In this document: piece by piece, positions 38,190 through 50,414 of the stretch | Numbering within the stretch: the first letter of the stretch is position 1 | Layout: every line of letters begins with the position of its first letter | NCBI GenBank assembly: GCA_028023455.1 | Contig: JAQFVV010006293.1 | Span: forward strand, 4,041,059-4,105,058 | Length of the DNA stretch: 64,000 nt | Direction of reading: 5' to 3' | Source of the DNA: Epiperipatus broadwayi | Lineage: Eukaryota > Onychophora > Udeonychophora > Euonychophora > Peripatidae | Program-made: the position numbers and the translations under genes | Notes under the pieces: model-generated | What the model saw: the letters and a program-made list of their open reading frames with translations, nothing else | What the model was told of the DNA's origin: nothing | The model's database searches: none

Positions 38190-40322
38190 CAAACAGAGAT
38201 CAGATTGATTTAAACAACTAATTTATTAACAACATATATAAAAAATATAACTATTTAGAAGCAAGAAATAATAAGATAGATTAATATTTAGTTATAAAAA
38301 AAAACTAATGGTTTCTTTATCATCTTGGTGACTTCATGCAAGAAATAAAAATGCAATAGTCGACTCCTATTAGATACAACATTATTCTCTGATTCATTAA
38401 ATATATACATAACACAAGATAGAGAAAATCATAATAAAAGTTCATTACTTATAAAACTACCCATTAAAATAATTGTGACAATATTTACACATTAAATTAA
38501 ATATATTATCATTATAACTGCCCACTCCCATTTATCTATATGTCAGTTAAGGTTATGGTAGAAATTAATGATAGCTAAAGACCATTTATTCAGAAGGATT
38601 AATCGTATATTCAGAATAAATAAAACTACAAGAAAAGATTAGTAACATTGATTAGGATATTGTCTCAAAGTCTTACTCTCAATATTATATATGTAAAAGT
38701 CTTACTTGAGATGAGATCACCTGGATGGGTTATTGTTGACTTCTAGAGGAATCTAAAAATTTACTTTATTAAAAAAAAGTGTATATATATCTATTAATTA
38801 AAGAGAATTTCCTTTTGAGTTTATATCAACAAAAGATTTTTCCATCCATTTGTTCACTTTAAGTTGTAGTTGATCGAATTAGAAAAAAAAAACATTTTAA
38901 GCACACAATAAAAAATATAAAAAAAAACAATACATTCTTTTTTATTTCATAGCATCTCCGCGGGCGCGAACCCCCCCCCCCTCCTACCAACCACCTTCTT
39001 TCTTGGGGGTTCCTTCCCCTCCCCCCCCAACAACAATACATACTTTCAATTAGAAAATTACAAAAGCCAAAAAAAATAATAATCAATCATCACGTGAATC
39101 CAATATATAGTTTATCTAAAATACAGCAAGCGTTCATTCAAAGAAGATGTCCATGTCCATGGCGAAACATTTTAGTTTATCAGCTCTGTTATTTTTATTT
39201 ATATATTCCTGATCATAAGAATCCATGGAAAAATGTTTGTGTACCAGCATTTTTTTCTTTTCAAAATAGACATTCCGAGGACCGATTTTATGACTTCATA
39301 ATCAAGTAATGACCTGGAGGTTGGCTAGAAAAATCCCAACAGCATTAGTTTTCTACTCCAAACACATTGTCATGTTTCTTATATTATCAATCATTGTTTA
39401 TAATTTATCTTAATTATGTCTAAAAATGATTTTAAAGACAATAGTTAATCCTTAGTAGTTTCAGATTTCCCTTTCATTTATATTATTATAAAGAAATTTA
39501 CTTATAGAAGATCTTAATTTACAAGTTTCATAAGTTATTAATTTTGAATTACAGTTTAACTCCTGGACATTATAAACATTTTTCTTTTAAAAAATGCCAA
39601 AAAGTTCTTTTCTTTTTCTTTTTTTTAAGAAAATAAAAACTTAACTTTTTTTTTTCGTTGCTATCTGTTCAAAATCCCGGTCTCTTCTTCTCAACATCGT
39701 CTGCTTTTCTTTTCAATTGTAAAAAGAACCGCTCTTTCATCACGTGATTGCTAAAAACCTACTATAAACTTGATACAAAAAAAAATCAATTTACAAAATG
39801 TTTTATTATATTTATTTCATTTGTATTATTCTAATTCGATCATCTAACAAGACTTTAAACTTCACATAAATTTTAATCTTTAATTATGTCCATTTTATCA
39901 GTCAATTAGTATTTTATTTATTAATAAAATTAAATGAATTAAAAAAAAATAGAAAAACAATTTCTACCAATAAACAAACACATTAGTTTGTATGCATATG
40001 TTTATCTACACACACATATATATATATGCACCATGTAAACAAACAATTTATTTGCTTACTCCCAATAGATAAAATTAAAAAATAATAATATTTCAACACA
40101 TTAGTCTATCTTATATGTTTACAAATGGATATATCACATTGTATTTAAGTATGCAGGATATTTTACTTCAAACATATTGTTTTATCTGCACATCTCTATG
40201 TAGATATACTACCTTTATATAATCCAGCAGATAAGATCTTTAATTTTCTTGGTCTGAATTCAAATATTGAAGAAGACATTGGGTCAGGTGTGTAGACCTG
40301 TTGTAAGCAATCTCTTACAACA
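38190..40322 (-). other. Candidate LTR of a decayed LTR retrotransposon
   Basis: On the minus strand a polypurine tract AAGAAAGGGG (40332-40323) is directly followed by TGTTGTAAGAG, a canonical TG start, with an 8-bp stem (GTTGTAAG/CTTACAAC). An AATAAA signal (in GTTAATAAATTAG) lies near 38225-38237, close to the proposed end. The position fits, being downstream of integrase-like sequence that ends near 40930 on the same strand. No matching second LTR is visible upstream of 43570, so identity and exact end are uncertain. A SINE is inserted at 38936-39031. Small ORFs inside (such as 40267-40503 plus) are not supported as genes. Confidence 0.4.
38936..39031 (-). mobile_element. tRNA-derived SINE, copy 4 (G-rich variant)
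   Basis: On the minus strand the insert begins GTTGGGGGGGG, runs through two more G-runs, and ends GGTTCGCGCC (box B-like), then GATGCTATGAAA and an A-rich tail. The 3' end matches SINE copy 1 (GATGCTATGACAC plus A-rich tail). A perfect 10-bp target-site duplication AACAATACAT lies at 38926-38935 and 39032-39041. Most of the tRNA 5' half is replaced by G-tracts, so the family call rests on the 3' part and the duplication. Confidence 0.7.
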
Positions 40323-40929
40323 CCCCTTTCTTAAACAGGTAAAATTTTGCACTACATTTCAAATTTTAGCTCTAACAAGTACGATAAGTATGTATGTTTA
40401 CTTTGGGTTTGGTGAAGGGTCGTTACATTTATTACCTTACTTTCTAACATTTCTTTTCCTACATTTTTTCTCTGTACCAGCTGGTTTTGTGAAGTTCAAA
40501 TAGCGTGCTGGATTAGAGCTTTGATGGTTTATACTTGAGGCATAACCAAGAATGTGTCTCTGTTACAGAAGGCACATGAAATCATTTATTTGCTACTCTT
40601 CTCCATGCTTCTTTGAGACTTATTGGACTTTGAAGATCCAGTCAAATATAAAAACATGTTTGTTTAAGTTAGCCTCTAGATATTCCCATACTTGCATTTA
40701 TGCATTACTTGGGAAATACCCTTATCAAACTTAATATCCCTAATCCTGTACTATATATGTGCATTTATACACGTATACATTTTTTTTATTATACATTGCA
40801 CTACTATTATCACAAAGTTAACCGATTTTTTTTTTTTTTATAATCTCAGCTATGACAAAAAAAAAAATATTTTCTGATATTGTCCTACGTAATTACTAAT
40901 GTCCAAAATAAGGCTTTAAGATTCAAGCA

Positions 40930-43570
40930 TTATATGTGTCACAAATCTCTCCTCCTTGATTTACCCAAAATACATTGGGACCTGACTGCTTGACTATGGT
41001 ATATGGTCCCTCATACGTATTGTTAGATTTACAATATCTATCTTCCTGTGGTTTGGTGGGACGTGAAATTTCTATTATCACTCTGTCTCCAATTCTGAAC
41101 TTTTATCTAGACCATACATTCTAATTTCTATGGTTCGAATTCATAGTAAGTTGTCTTCAAACTTGCAAAATATCCCATTATTTAACTATTATAATTCTCA
41201 TGGCTACAGGTTTATATCTGTTTATAGTAACCATAACTATTTGAAAACATTCTATAAGGAATGTTAAATAATTTATTACTTAATCTAAATCTTCTATTAG
41301 CTTAAAACTTAAGTTCATTTACATGACTGAATAGGTTATCATTTCACATTTAAGGAAACAATAATTAAAAATCTAAGGTTTTATATAATAAATGAATGTC
41401 TTCATTTATGACATATCATTGGGCAGATTTTTTTTTTTCAGTATCTATCATTGTCCAAATTTCTCTATGGACATTACAAAATTATTGTCTATTTACAAAA
41501 TTATAATGGATTCCATTCTTATTCCATAATCCTTTTCATGTTCCAGTAGTCTGAAATCATTGAAGGTCCTTCCCAAACATGTGCTTTTACTTTTAAGCAA
41601 TGTTGTTCGCATGCCTAAGGTATGTAAATGGGCCTTCATATGTATTGCACAATTTGTGAAACTGTGTATCTGTTCGATTAATGGACCACAACATAATGGT
41701 TTGCCTTTCCATCTTGGGCTTCTTCATACCTAGATCATCATCAGGGTCATAAAGAAGTTTATACTTCCACAAAGCATGACTAAGATGATCAAAGATATAA
41801 GTTTTAACTACATAATCAAATTTAATCTGTTTGAAAATGTGCTTATCCCTTGAAATGGCTTCTTGAGTTGATAATACTTCATTTTTAGAACCATCATCAT
41901 GACTGTAGGGTTTAAATCGATGGTTTGCCTTAAATTTACAGCAGTGTTTATTCAACTCTTCATGAGTCCTTTGGTTGCATGGTTTAACCATTTCTACCCT
42001 TTTTGTAAATGCATTCACTATATGACCATTAGTACTACCTTGATTCATCTTCGGAATCAACCTTTCTAAATTAGGTTTGAAGGGATAATCCTCAATATCA
42101 TTTTCACAGAACTGTAACATCTGATTGGTGTAAAACTCAGCATCAAGTGAGACTTCTGCAATGTAAGAATGTCTGGTACCTTGAGCAGATTCAAAAATGA
42201 AACCATGCAAATCCTTTGGTAATATAATGGCTTGTCATCGTTTATCTAATCTGAAATTATAACCTCATCATTTTCTTCACAAGTCACAGACCATTTTCCA
42301 AAGACTAAACATGTGGAACCAGATGATCTTGATCGCATGTGCTCTGTAATTCTTTTAAAAACTGTTTGCAAGCTTCAAGATCATCTGAGGCATCCATAAA
42401 ACTACCACCAGGATACATCGTAATAAATTTCCTATTTATAAGAAACCTAAAACAACCAATATCACCATCAGATAATTCTAAAATTGCTACATCACTCCAA
42501 ATATAAAGGTGATGTTGATTACATGCACTGTACCAGTTACACTTACAATCAGGTTTACTCAACAATTTATTTAATACTGAAGTAGTTACTGAGATGTTGT
42601 CTTCATGTTTCATTTCCGTAGAGTTCGTTTGTGGAGTTAGCTTATTCTCATCTATATTTGGGGCTGTCTCTCCTAAACTACAATTTATAAAATGCTCTTC
42701 TATTTCATCTTTGGAGACCCGAGATTTCCAATCAACAGAAAATCTGGCATCAAGTAAAGTTTTACCAATAAAAGAATGTTTAGTGCCATTATTGGATTCA
42801 ACTTCTTCATCCCGTGCATTCAAAAAAAATCCAATTTGGTATGAATGGTTTGAAGTTCCTCTTTGACTTTATTTTCATGCTTTTCTTGACTTTCTCTAAC
42901 TTCTGCTTTCATTCTTGCTTCTATCTTATTTACATCTTCTTTTAATTCTTCTCTCAAAAGGCATACATCTTCTTTCAGTTCTGTTTCCAGCTTGTTCACC
43001 CTATCTCTAGTTGCCATACTTTCTAATTTCACATTCATATCTTCCCTCATGGCATCCATTTTATTACACATACTAGCAGTTATTCTTGCCTCCATACTAT
43101 TCGTGTTTGTTTCTAAACTAGCATTTATTCTAGTCTCCATACTATTCGTTTGTTTCTAAACTAGCATTAATTCTAGTCTCCATACTGTTCATGTTTGCTT
43201 CTAAACTATTAATACCAGTTTTCATATTATTGATATCTGTTTCAGTTGCCATATTTACCTCCAATTTATTCATATCTGTCTTGATACTAATGATTAACAT
43301 ATTCATCATTTCTTGAAACATTGTCTGCGAGATGGAAATATTTTCAGTATCAGATGCTTGAACTATGTTGCCAGTGGCGACTTCTTGCATCTGGAAAGCT
43401 ATTTGATTTTCTTCCAGTCTCTGTGAAGTTTCATTCTCTTCCATGATAGACCCCCCAGGAATTTGGATTGATAAAGACCCCTCCCCATCACTATTATCAA
43501 TATCACTCTCTCCTCCCAGAATACCAGTATCTAATATCTCTTCCATCATATTTATACTCTTACTTTTCAA
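40930..43570 (-). pseudogene. LTR-retrotransposon remnant: gag-like coiled coil to integrase C-terminus
   Basis: Minus strand. From 43570 a 142-codon acidic, Ser/Asn-rich ORF leads into repeated METRINASLETN-type heptads. A +/- frameshift moves to a 106-codon coiled-coil ORF (42820-43140), and another returns to the first frame (42305-42823). A third ORF (41593-42210) ends with NTYEGPFT. Further down, near 41110-40930, FRIGDRVIIEISRP then NTYEGPYTIVKQSGPN is readable, like the C-terminal beta-barrel module of Ty3/Gypsy-type integrases. A motif, GT(K/R)HS(F/Y)I followed by LDA(R/E)F, occurs in two of the ORFs, so part was duplicated. Protease, reverse transcriptase and the integrase core are absent. 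This suggests an internally deleted, decayed element. Confidence 0.45.
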
Positions 43571-43875
43571 TTATAATCCACTTCTCAATAACATGTATCC
43601 AAATACTTATTCAATATAACTTTATACTTATTAATATTTAAATACAATGCGGCAAGACTCCTAACCACTCCATGTCATCACCTAACTATTTAATGTCTAT
43701 TTTTTTAAACTGGTGTTTAAGCTTGCCTAATTCATCTAACTTTAATTTTACTTATCATTTCTTTATTTACAAGTTGATCTCCATTTGTTCATTTCATCAC
43801 TTGTTACATTCTTCATTTACTCTTGATGTCATTTACTTTTTTTTTTGACAGGAATTTTAAATTTCCAAAAAAATA
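43571..43875. other. Non-coding sequence between gag-like remnant and duplicated LINE segment
   Basis: This should hold the leader or 5' LTR of the retrotransposon remnant, but neither a TG...CA boundary nor a tRNA primer-binding site could be identified. Confidence 0.35.
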
Positions 43876-44885
43876 ATTGAACATCAGTTGAGTTTTTTTT
43901 TGAAGTCAGGATTAATGTATTGTGTGATGATTTTTTAAATAAATATTTACAAATCATGACAGATAAATCTAAATTATAGACTTTATTCCCCAAAGAATGT
44001 AAAGTCATCAGCTGAGACAGCAATTGATAGCCAAAAGCAAAGGGGGTTAAGGATTCCCTGATTACAGACACAAACTAACATTCAATGATGACATTTTGAT
44101 TTAGTTTCTTACAACAAAAAATCACTTTTGAGTGATGGAAAATAGTATGAAGTGGAAGAACTGTCTGGTATTAAATGGGATATTGTTGAACTTTGTAATA
44201 TAAGAAAAAAAACATCAAGAGAACATTCAGTTGACAAATTGGCATATATTTTATTATAAAGACAGTAATATTTAAAGCACAAGTAGAGTGAAATTCATTA
44301 TAAATAAAAAATGAAGAATAATATTATGGAAATTAATAGACAATAAGACAGAGCAATAAGATTATCTATTTAGCTTGAAAGATGCCAGATGAAGATTATC
44401 ATGATTTATGTTCCAACAAGTTCTCACTTTAGTGAAGAAGTAGACAATTTTTATATAGATGTAAAAAATACTTTTTATTATGCCAAAAATATTAAAATTA
44501 TTATGAGAGACATTTGTTAGAATCAAAAAATGATTGAAAAATGAAAGTGCTGCAGATAAATTTGACTATAGTGATAGACATAAGAGAAAACATGAAAAAA
44601 GAAACAGATTCACGGAACTTGTCAGAAAAGAAAAAATGTATATTATAATTTTCTTCATAAAAATGCTAAACAGAAATAAGAAGACATTCAAATGATTATA
44701 TTTTAAGTAGCTTGTAAGTTCAACATAGAATATGATCAACAATTAGTGAGATGAAGAATATACATTAATACAAAACTAGAGAAATAAAAACTATTGAAAA
44801 CCACATGATATTCCTAATCTTGAAAAATACTTCAATTGATGATAGTCATTTTAAAATATTAACAGAAGCTTTGCAGATGGTCCAA
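43876..44885 (+). repeat. Near-identical duplicate of the decayed LINE 5' part
   Basis: Matches 10759-11793 with only about seven substitutions and one 27-bp length difference. Both copies share the same stops. Copy 2 ends abruptly near 44885, where copy 1 continues, so it is truncated at the 3' side. ORFs 43829-44071 (minus) and 10739-10954 (minus) are antisense readings of this repeat. Confidence 0.92.
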
Positions 44886-47178
44886 ATAAACTGCTATTTG
44901 AACATGATAAAAATTATTTATCTGATACAAATAAATTTAATTTTTAAAATATCTTATAAATTATTGTATTATATTGTAATCAAATGTTAAAATTTTATTT
45001 TTAAAATAAATATTATTTTGTATATTATATGTATTATTAACAATATCCAACTATAAATTTACATTGAAAAAATAAATGGTGCCTGCCACCTGGCCAGTAT
45101 TATAGAATGTACTCTTAAGTGCAAAAAGGTTGGCGACTGCTGTTTTAACATATAAAAAAATGAAATCTTTTACTAATAAAAAAATGATTATTAAATTTTA
45201 TCACCAAGTATTTTGAAGATATCTTGATGATAAGAATATTGAAAGAAAAGTAGATCAAATTAAATTATCAAAGCAGTGGCAATAATTACTCTCTCATAAT
45301 GTTTATGTTTTTCACACTTCTTTTGAATTTTCTGAAATATGTAATATGTCATAATTAAGCATTTTTAGAAGAGAAATTGAACAAAGATTTGATCAAGTTT
45401 TTGCATTAAAAGAGCAAGGTGAATATGCCAAGAGTTTTATTAATTTTATAAAATTATAAAATTCAGAGTATTGCAAGAATCAGTTGAATGTTGCCTTTAT
45501 GATTTTGTTCAAGAAAATTGCATTTTGGCATTGATAAATCTATTTTCATTCAATGTATAAACAAACATGGGGATGCTTAGAAACATACAATGAAACTTGT
45601 TTTGAAATCAAATTTATTATTGAAAATAAAATTTGATGATTTTCTCAGTTGCAGATGATGTTAACTTGATTAATTTTTGGTGATCATTATCCCATCAACA
45701 GTTTCCAAAACTAAAATAATTACCCAGAATTATATTTTTCATTTGTGAATAATGTACAAATATGACAATAATCATTTTCATCCACAAAATTGATAAAAAA
45801 TAAAATGAGATCACGATTGACTGCTTGACATTTTAAAAACGCTCTACTGCTTTCAAGAAACAAATTTACTCCAAACATTAAAAATCTGCTGAAAATAAAA
45901 CAGACTCGCAAGTCTCATTAATGTAAGTAATGTTTGTCTTGCATCATATATTAATATATTTTACTCAAAAACTGAACAGTATTTAAAGAACATCTGAATT
46001 CACGCTTGAAAAAATTGGAACATAAATTATGAAATGTTGACCACTTTGTTTTATTTTAATATTTATAATATAAACAATTTGTATATGAACATTTTTTTTT
46101 TTATATATATAAGTTAAATAGAAATGGATACGCGCACACACTAGCGAGGTTACTGGCTCACCAAATAAGTATTAACATAAGACATTCGGTCTCAGTATAT
46201 ATATATAGTTTAAAAATAATTATTATTAAAAGTGTACCAATTAGAAAACAATTATTTATGACTTTAAATGTAAATTATTAAGTGAAAAATTAGACTACTA
46301 CACACATTTAAAACTATCATCAACTTTTTAAACAAAAATTTCTGGTAGTATTATTAGCCAGATTGCCTATATACTTTATCGCAATGATAAAATAATGAAC
46401 TTTAAATCTAAAAGTCCCTAAACCGAAACTGAAGTAAATTATCTCCTAATCATATAAGGAATTTGTGAACATTGACATCAAATAATTTGATTTTTGAGCT
46501 TACTTTCCTTATGGTTTCGGTTTTTGTAAACAATAATTATGTACGAAATATTTGAACGTTTAAATTAAATATGAAAACAATTAACACATTTCATTTTTAA
46601 ATATAAAACAATGAAAAACTAAAATCATTTAAAAAGTTTAAAATAGATGAAAATGGAAAACATATTACTAGAGTTTATTAAATTTATGTAAATAATATTA
46701 CTAATGACTTGTATATATATATAGATTAAAGATTAAAACAGCCTTAACTAATTCACAGTATAACAAAGGCTTTTCCAGCATATTTCTAAAACAATTATTA
46801 TCTCTACAAAAATTTGACAAACGTCAAAGTAATCTATCAAATTTGCCAGCATTTCAAGTTGATTGGTATCCAATATTATAGGCATAACAAGAAAATATGC
46901 TAATTTATATACTACAATGTCCTTCATTATATGCATGCCCACAGTAGAACAAAAGTGGATTTAATGTACTGATCAAGTCAGGTTGCAATTATTGATGGAG
47001 GATATCTTAAACATCTAAAAGAATAAACATAACTTAATCAGTACCTTGTAATTATTGATGGATTGTTTTATATGTATATAAACAATAAAATTTTATAAAG
47101 TAATTACCATAAGAATTTTATACTATTATGATATCTTGTAACCTTTTGGATATAAAAATATTTAATATGTATTCATAC
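44886..47178. other. AT-rich stretch with possible hAT relic
   Basis: Near 45124-45144 the sequence AGGTTGGCGACTGCTG, read in reverse, resembles the CAG-starting ends of hAT elements. Broken frames at 45170-45480 could be a dead transposase, but no second end was found. The remainder is AT-rich and contains no supported gene. Small (TA)n runs occur at 46096-46110 and 46195-46208. Confidence 0.35.
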
Positions 47179-47325
47179 CTTGTGGTTCTTTGCAAATTCT
47201 AGAACAGCCATGGTTACAGCATACCTTACTCCCTATACATTCCTCATCACTTCTGCAGAAATTGTAACATGCAAAATATTCACTGGTAGAAACTATTGCA
47301 CATTCTCCTTCCTTTTTAAATTTTT
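47179..47325 (-). CDS. WAP-domain exon (internal exon of secreted WAP protein)
   Basis: On the minus strand, acceptor TTTTTCAG ends at 47326 and donor AAG|GTATG begins at 47178, giving a 147-bp exon. It is phase 1 at both ends, the usual symmetrical phase for extracellular modules. It encodes one complete WAP four-disulfide-core domain with eight cysteines: GEC, ACYNFC, EEC, VCC, GC and ICKEP. Read without splicing, an ATG upstream and a stop downstream would give a 67-residue ORF, but the splice signals sit exactly at the domain edges, so an internal exon is the better call. The next exon in the same direction and phase is the WAP exon at 19251-19417. A signal-peptide exon was not found and may lie beyond the window. 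Confidence 0.8.
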
Positions 47326-47621
47326 CTGAAAAATAAAATTTAATTGTCTTTAATTTTATATTCATAAATAATGCTTTATACTATGAATGTTTATTTCAAA
47401 TTATATATATATAAATCAGAAAATGCTAATAGTTAACTGGTTTTGATATCCAAATCTCTTCCTAACAGTCAAAGCTTAAATAAACTAATAGAATATCAAT
47501 AATGTATTAGAAAGATAATCCAATAATGGAATCCATCTTTTATTTATTCTGATCCATCTTTGACTTAGTGATTTTGCCATGACAATAGATTGTTAGACAT
47601 TCTATTGATTGGTTTAAGCTT
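47326..47621. other. AT-rich intronic or intergenic stretch
   Basis: No feature beyond ordinary AT-rich sequence was seen upstream of the WAP exon on its strand. Confidence 0.4.
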
Positions 47622-47635
47622 TGGTTCTTGTAAAT

Positions 47636-47671
<36 letters not shown>

Positions 47672-47686
47672 ATTTACAAGAACCAC

Positions 47687-47740
<54 letters not shown>
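47622..47740. repeat. AT-cored palindrome and (TA)n arrays
   Basis: Perfect 18-bp arms (TGGTTCTTGTAAATTGAT and its complement, 47622-47639 and 47668-47685) flank a (TA)n core, followed by a second long (AT)n run with AAAT interruptions to about 47740. ORFs with Ile/Tyr repeats here are microsatellite readings. Confidence 0.92.
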
Positions 47741-47741
47741 T

Positions 47742-49735
47742 TTGTGGATTCATCCATGTTAAAATATTTTAAATATTGATATACTGACATTTCGATTTGA
47801 TCACACAAGTCATCTACTGGGTGATAAAAGGTAGAAAGATGGTTGTAGAGGCACTACAATTACTGATTTGAAAAAAGCAATGATCTCACAAGTCATCTAC
47901 TGGGTGATAAAAGGTAGAAAGACGGTTGTAGAGGTGCTGCAATTACTGATTTGAAAAAAAAAGTTAAAGTTCCACCAATAGCAAAAATGTTAAATGAAGA
48001 ATGTTTTTTTAAAAAAATATTTCCAAATAGGAGGAAGTTTGCATGTATCATCTCACTTATTGATACAATCTGGCCTTTTAAGTGTCTCAATGGCTTCTCT
48101 AATTTTGCACTGGTAGAGATTATCATATCTGAATATGATCCTGATACTAGAAAAATTAATTTTATGACCTGAAACTATAGTTTGGAGTGAGAGTGCTGAT
48201 GATGATGAGTGTTGTTTAACTGAATTAGCCTGCTCATGCTCATTTCTCATAACACTGATATGATGATTACTCATGTCTATGTAAGAAGCTTTATAATTTT
48301 CACATGAAATTTGATAAACACCATGAGATTCAAGAGGGATTGAATCCTTATGCTTGGTTATTATATTGCTGATTTTTTGATAAGTAGAAAATGCTGTATT
48401 TATATTATAGAATTTTAATATATGTCCAAGACTGTCTGTAGTCCCTTTTACATGTGGAACACAAATCATAATAGCTGATTTATTATCTTTTTGTTTTCTA
48501 TTTTGTCCATTTTGGGCTTGAAATAAGACTTTTTTAATAAATTTATAATTATAACTATTTGCTAATAAAACACTATTAATATGATTTATTTCTTCTTTCA
48601 GATGTGACTTATCTGAAAGGTCAATTACTCTATTTAAAAGTTTTGGCTACAGAAACTATCTGAGTTGGGTGATGATGAGAATGGAAATATAAATATCTGT
48701 CCATGTGTGTATTATTTCTGTAAATCAAAAAAGATAAACTATTTGGTGTTCTGGTGACTAAAACATCAAAAAAAGAGAGTTTTTCATCAGACTCTGTCTC
48801 CATTGTAAATTTAATATGAGGATGCATATTATTTAAATGTAAGAAAAAATCATCTAATTTATTTTTTTCATGTTGCCATATGACAAAAATGTCATCTATG
48901 TATCTGAGCCAAAACTCTTTTAAATAAAGAAATTAACCTCTTAGATAAGTCACATCTGAAAGAAGAAATAAATCATATTAATAGTGTTTTTTTAGAAAAT
49001 AGTTATAATTATAAATTTATTAAAAAAGCCTTATTTCAAACCCAAAATGTACAAAATAGGAAACAAAAAGATGATAAATCAGCCATTAGAATTTGTGTTC
49101 CATATGTAAAAGAAACTACAGACAGTATTGGATATATATTAACATGCTATAATATAAATACACCATTTTCTACTCATCAAAAGATCAGCAATATAATAAC
49201 CAAGCATAAGGATTCAATCCCTCTTGAATCTCATAGCATTTATCAAATCTCGTGTGAAAATTGTAAAGCTTCTTATATAGATATGAGTAATAATCATATG
49301 TGTTAGGAGAGATGAGCATGCTAATGCAGTTAAACAACACTCATCATCATCAGCACTCTTACTCCATACTATAGATTCAGGTTATAAAATTGATTTGTCT
49401 AGTACCAGGATCATATCCAGATGTGATAATCTCTACCAGTGCAAAATTAGAGAAGTCATTGAGAGATTTAAAAGACCAGATTGTATCAATAAGTGAGATG
49501 ATACATGCAAATTTCTTCCTATTTGGAAAGATTTTTTTAAAAAACATTTTTAATTTAACATTTTTGCTATTGATGGAACTTTAATGTTTTTTTTTTTTGA
49601 AATCAGTGATTGTAGTGCCTCTCACAACCATCTTTCTACCTTTTATCAACCAGTAGATGACTTGTGTGATCAAGTCAAAATGTCCATATATCAATATTTA
49701 AAATATTTTAACACGGATGAACCTGCAAAATATGT
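47742..49735. mobile_element. Penelope-like element fragments in head-to-head inverted arrangement
   Basis: The minus-oriented arm runs from about 48935 down to 47742, and the plus-oriented arm from about 48937 to 49735. Both ends share, in inverted form, AACA(T/C)GGATGAA and preceding sequence. In the minus arm the RT active site (RYIDDIFVIW) is read at about 48910-48875, followed by the typical HPHIKFTMETESDEKLSFFDVL patch (in 48630-48827) and a GIY-YIG-type nuclease, GVYQIS then ASYID (in 48053-48469). The plus arm starts later in the element, downstream of the RT active site. Frames are broken in both arms. An ~83-bp tandem duplication lies at the end of the minus arm (CACAAGTCATC at 47804 and 47887). 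Confidence 0.85.
48053..48469 (-). pseudogene. Penelope-like GIY-YIG endonuclease fragment
   Basis: The 138-codon ORF begins with ICVPHVKGTTD, a region preceding the nuclease in Penelope-like proteins, then has GVYQISCENYKASYID and an EHEQAN-containing patch corresponding to the GIY-YIG core. In typical members the second motif is YIG; here it reads YID, so activity is doubtful. The RT part lies upstream at 48630-48920 in another frame. Confidence 0.75.
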
Positions 49736-49971
49736 CCTTTATATATGCAACCTGTGAAAATCTTCATATCAACATATATATATAACATATTTTAATCATG
49801 ACGCTTTTATCATTACAAACTAGTTACTCAATTAATTATTGTATTTAAGAACTAGACTAATAAATAATGAGAAGAAAACCTGTTCTTGCAAGAACATTCT
49901 GATAGTTAAAGCAGTAAAATTTCTATAAAATAAATTTTGAATGTTGTAAAATTATTTTATAAATAATCATT
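49736..49971. other. Short AT-rich flank before the (TAG)n array
   Basis: No gene. It leads directly into the first (TAG)n array; whether it is unique flank or the end of another element is not clear. Confidence 0.4.
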
Positions 49972-50226
<255 letters not shown>

Positions 50227-50227
50227 A

Positions 50228-50236
50228 CAAGATGGC
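50228..50236 (+). promoter_or_regulatory. YY1-like CAAGATGGC motif at LINE 5' end
   Basis: CAAGATGGCGG starts one base after the (TAG)n array. The same nine bases start copy 2 at the same offset. In mammalian L1 an AAGATGGC YY1 site near the 5' end sets the transcription start; a similar role here is inference. Confidence 0.55.
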
Positions 50237-50414
50237 GGACAAGCAGTAATTCTTGCTAGCATTGCTCAGTTTTATTTGCTTTTCTTATTCATTTATTGTG
50301 AAATCTGTATCCTGAAAACGTTTGAATCAAGTTATAAACCTATCACTGACACACTGTGAGGCAGTGGGGTAAGTAAACCCTTGTGCTATTGTAGATAATT
50401 CTTTTATTGTTTTG

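Noticed and set aside
42594-42866. 90-codon plus-strand ORF
   Set aside because: Antisense to the gag-like coiled-coil remnant; no independent support.
45720-45911. 63-codon Cys-containing ORF on the minus strand as a further exon of the WAP gene
   Set aside because: Cysteine spacing does not fit a WAP domain and no splice sites flank it.
47590-47772. Ile/Tyr-repeat ORFs near 47.6 kb
   Set aside because: Readings of (TA)n microsatellites within the palindrome.
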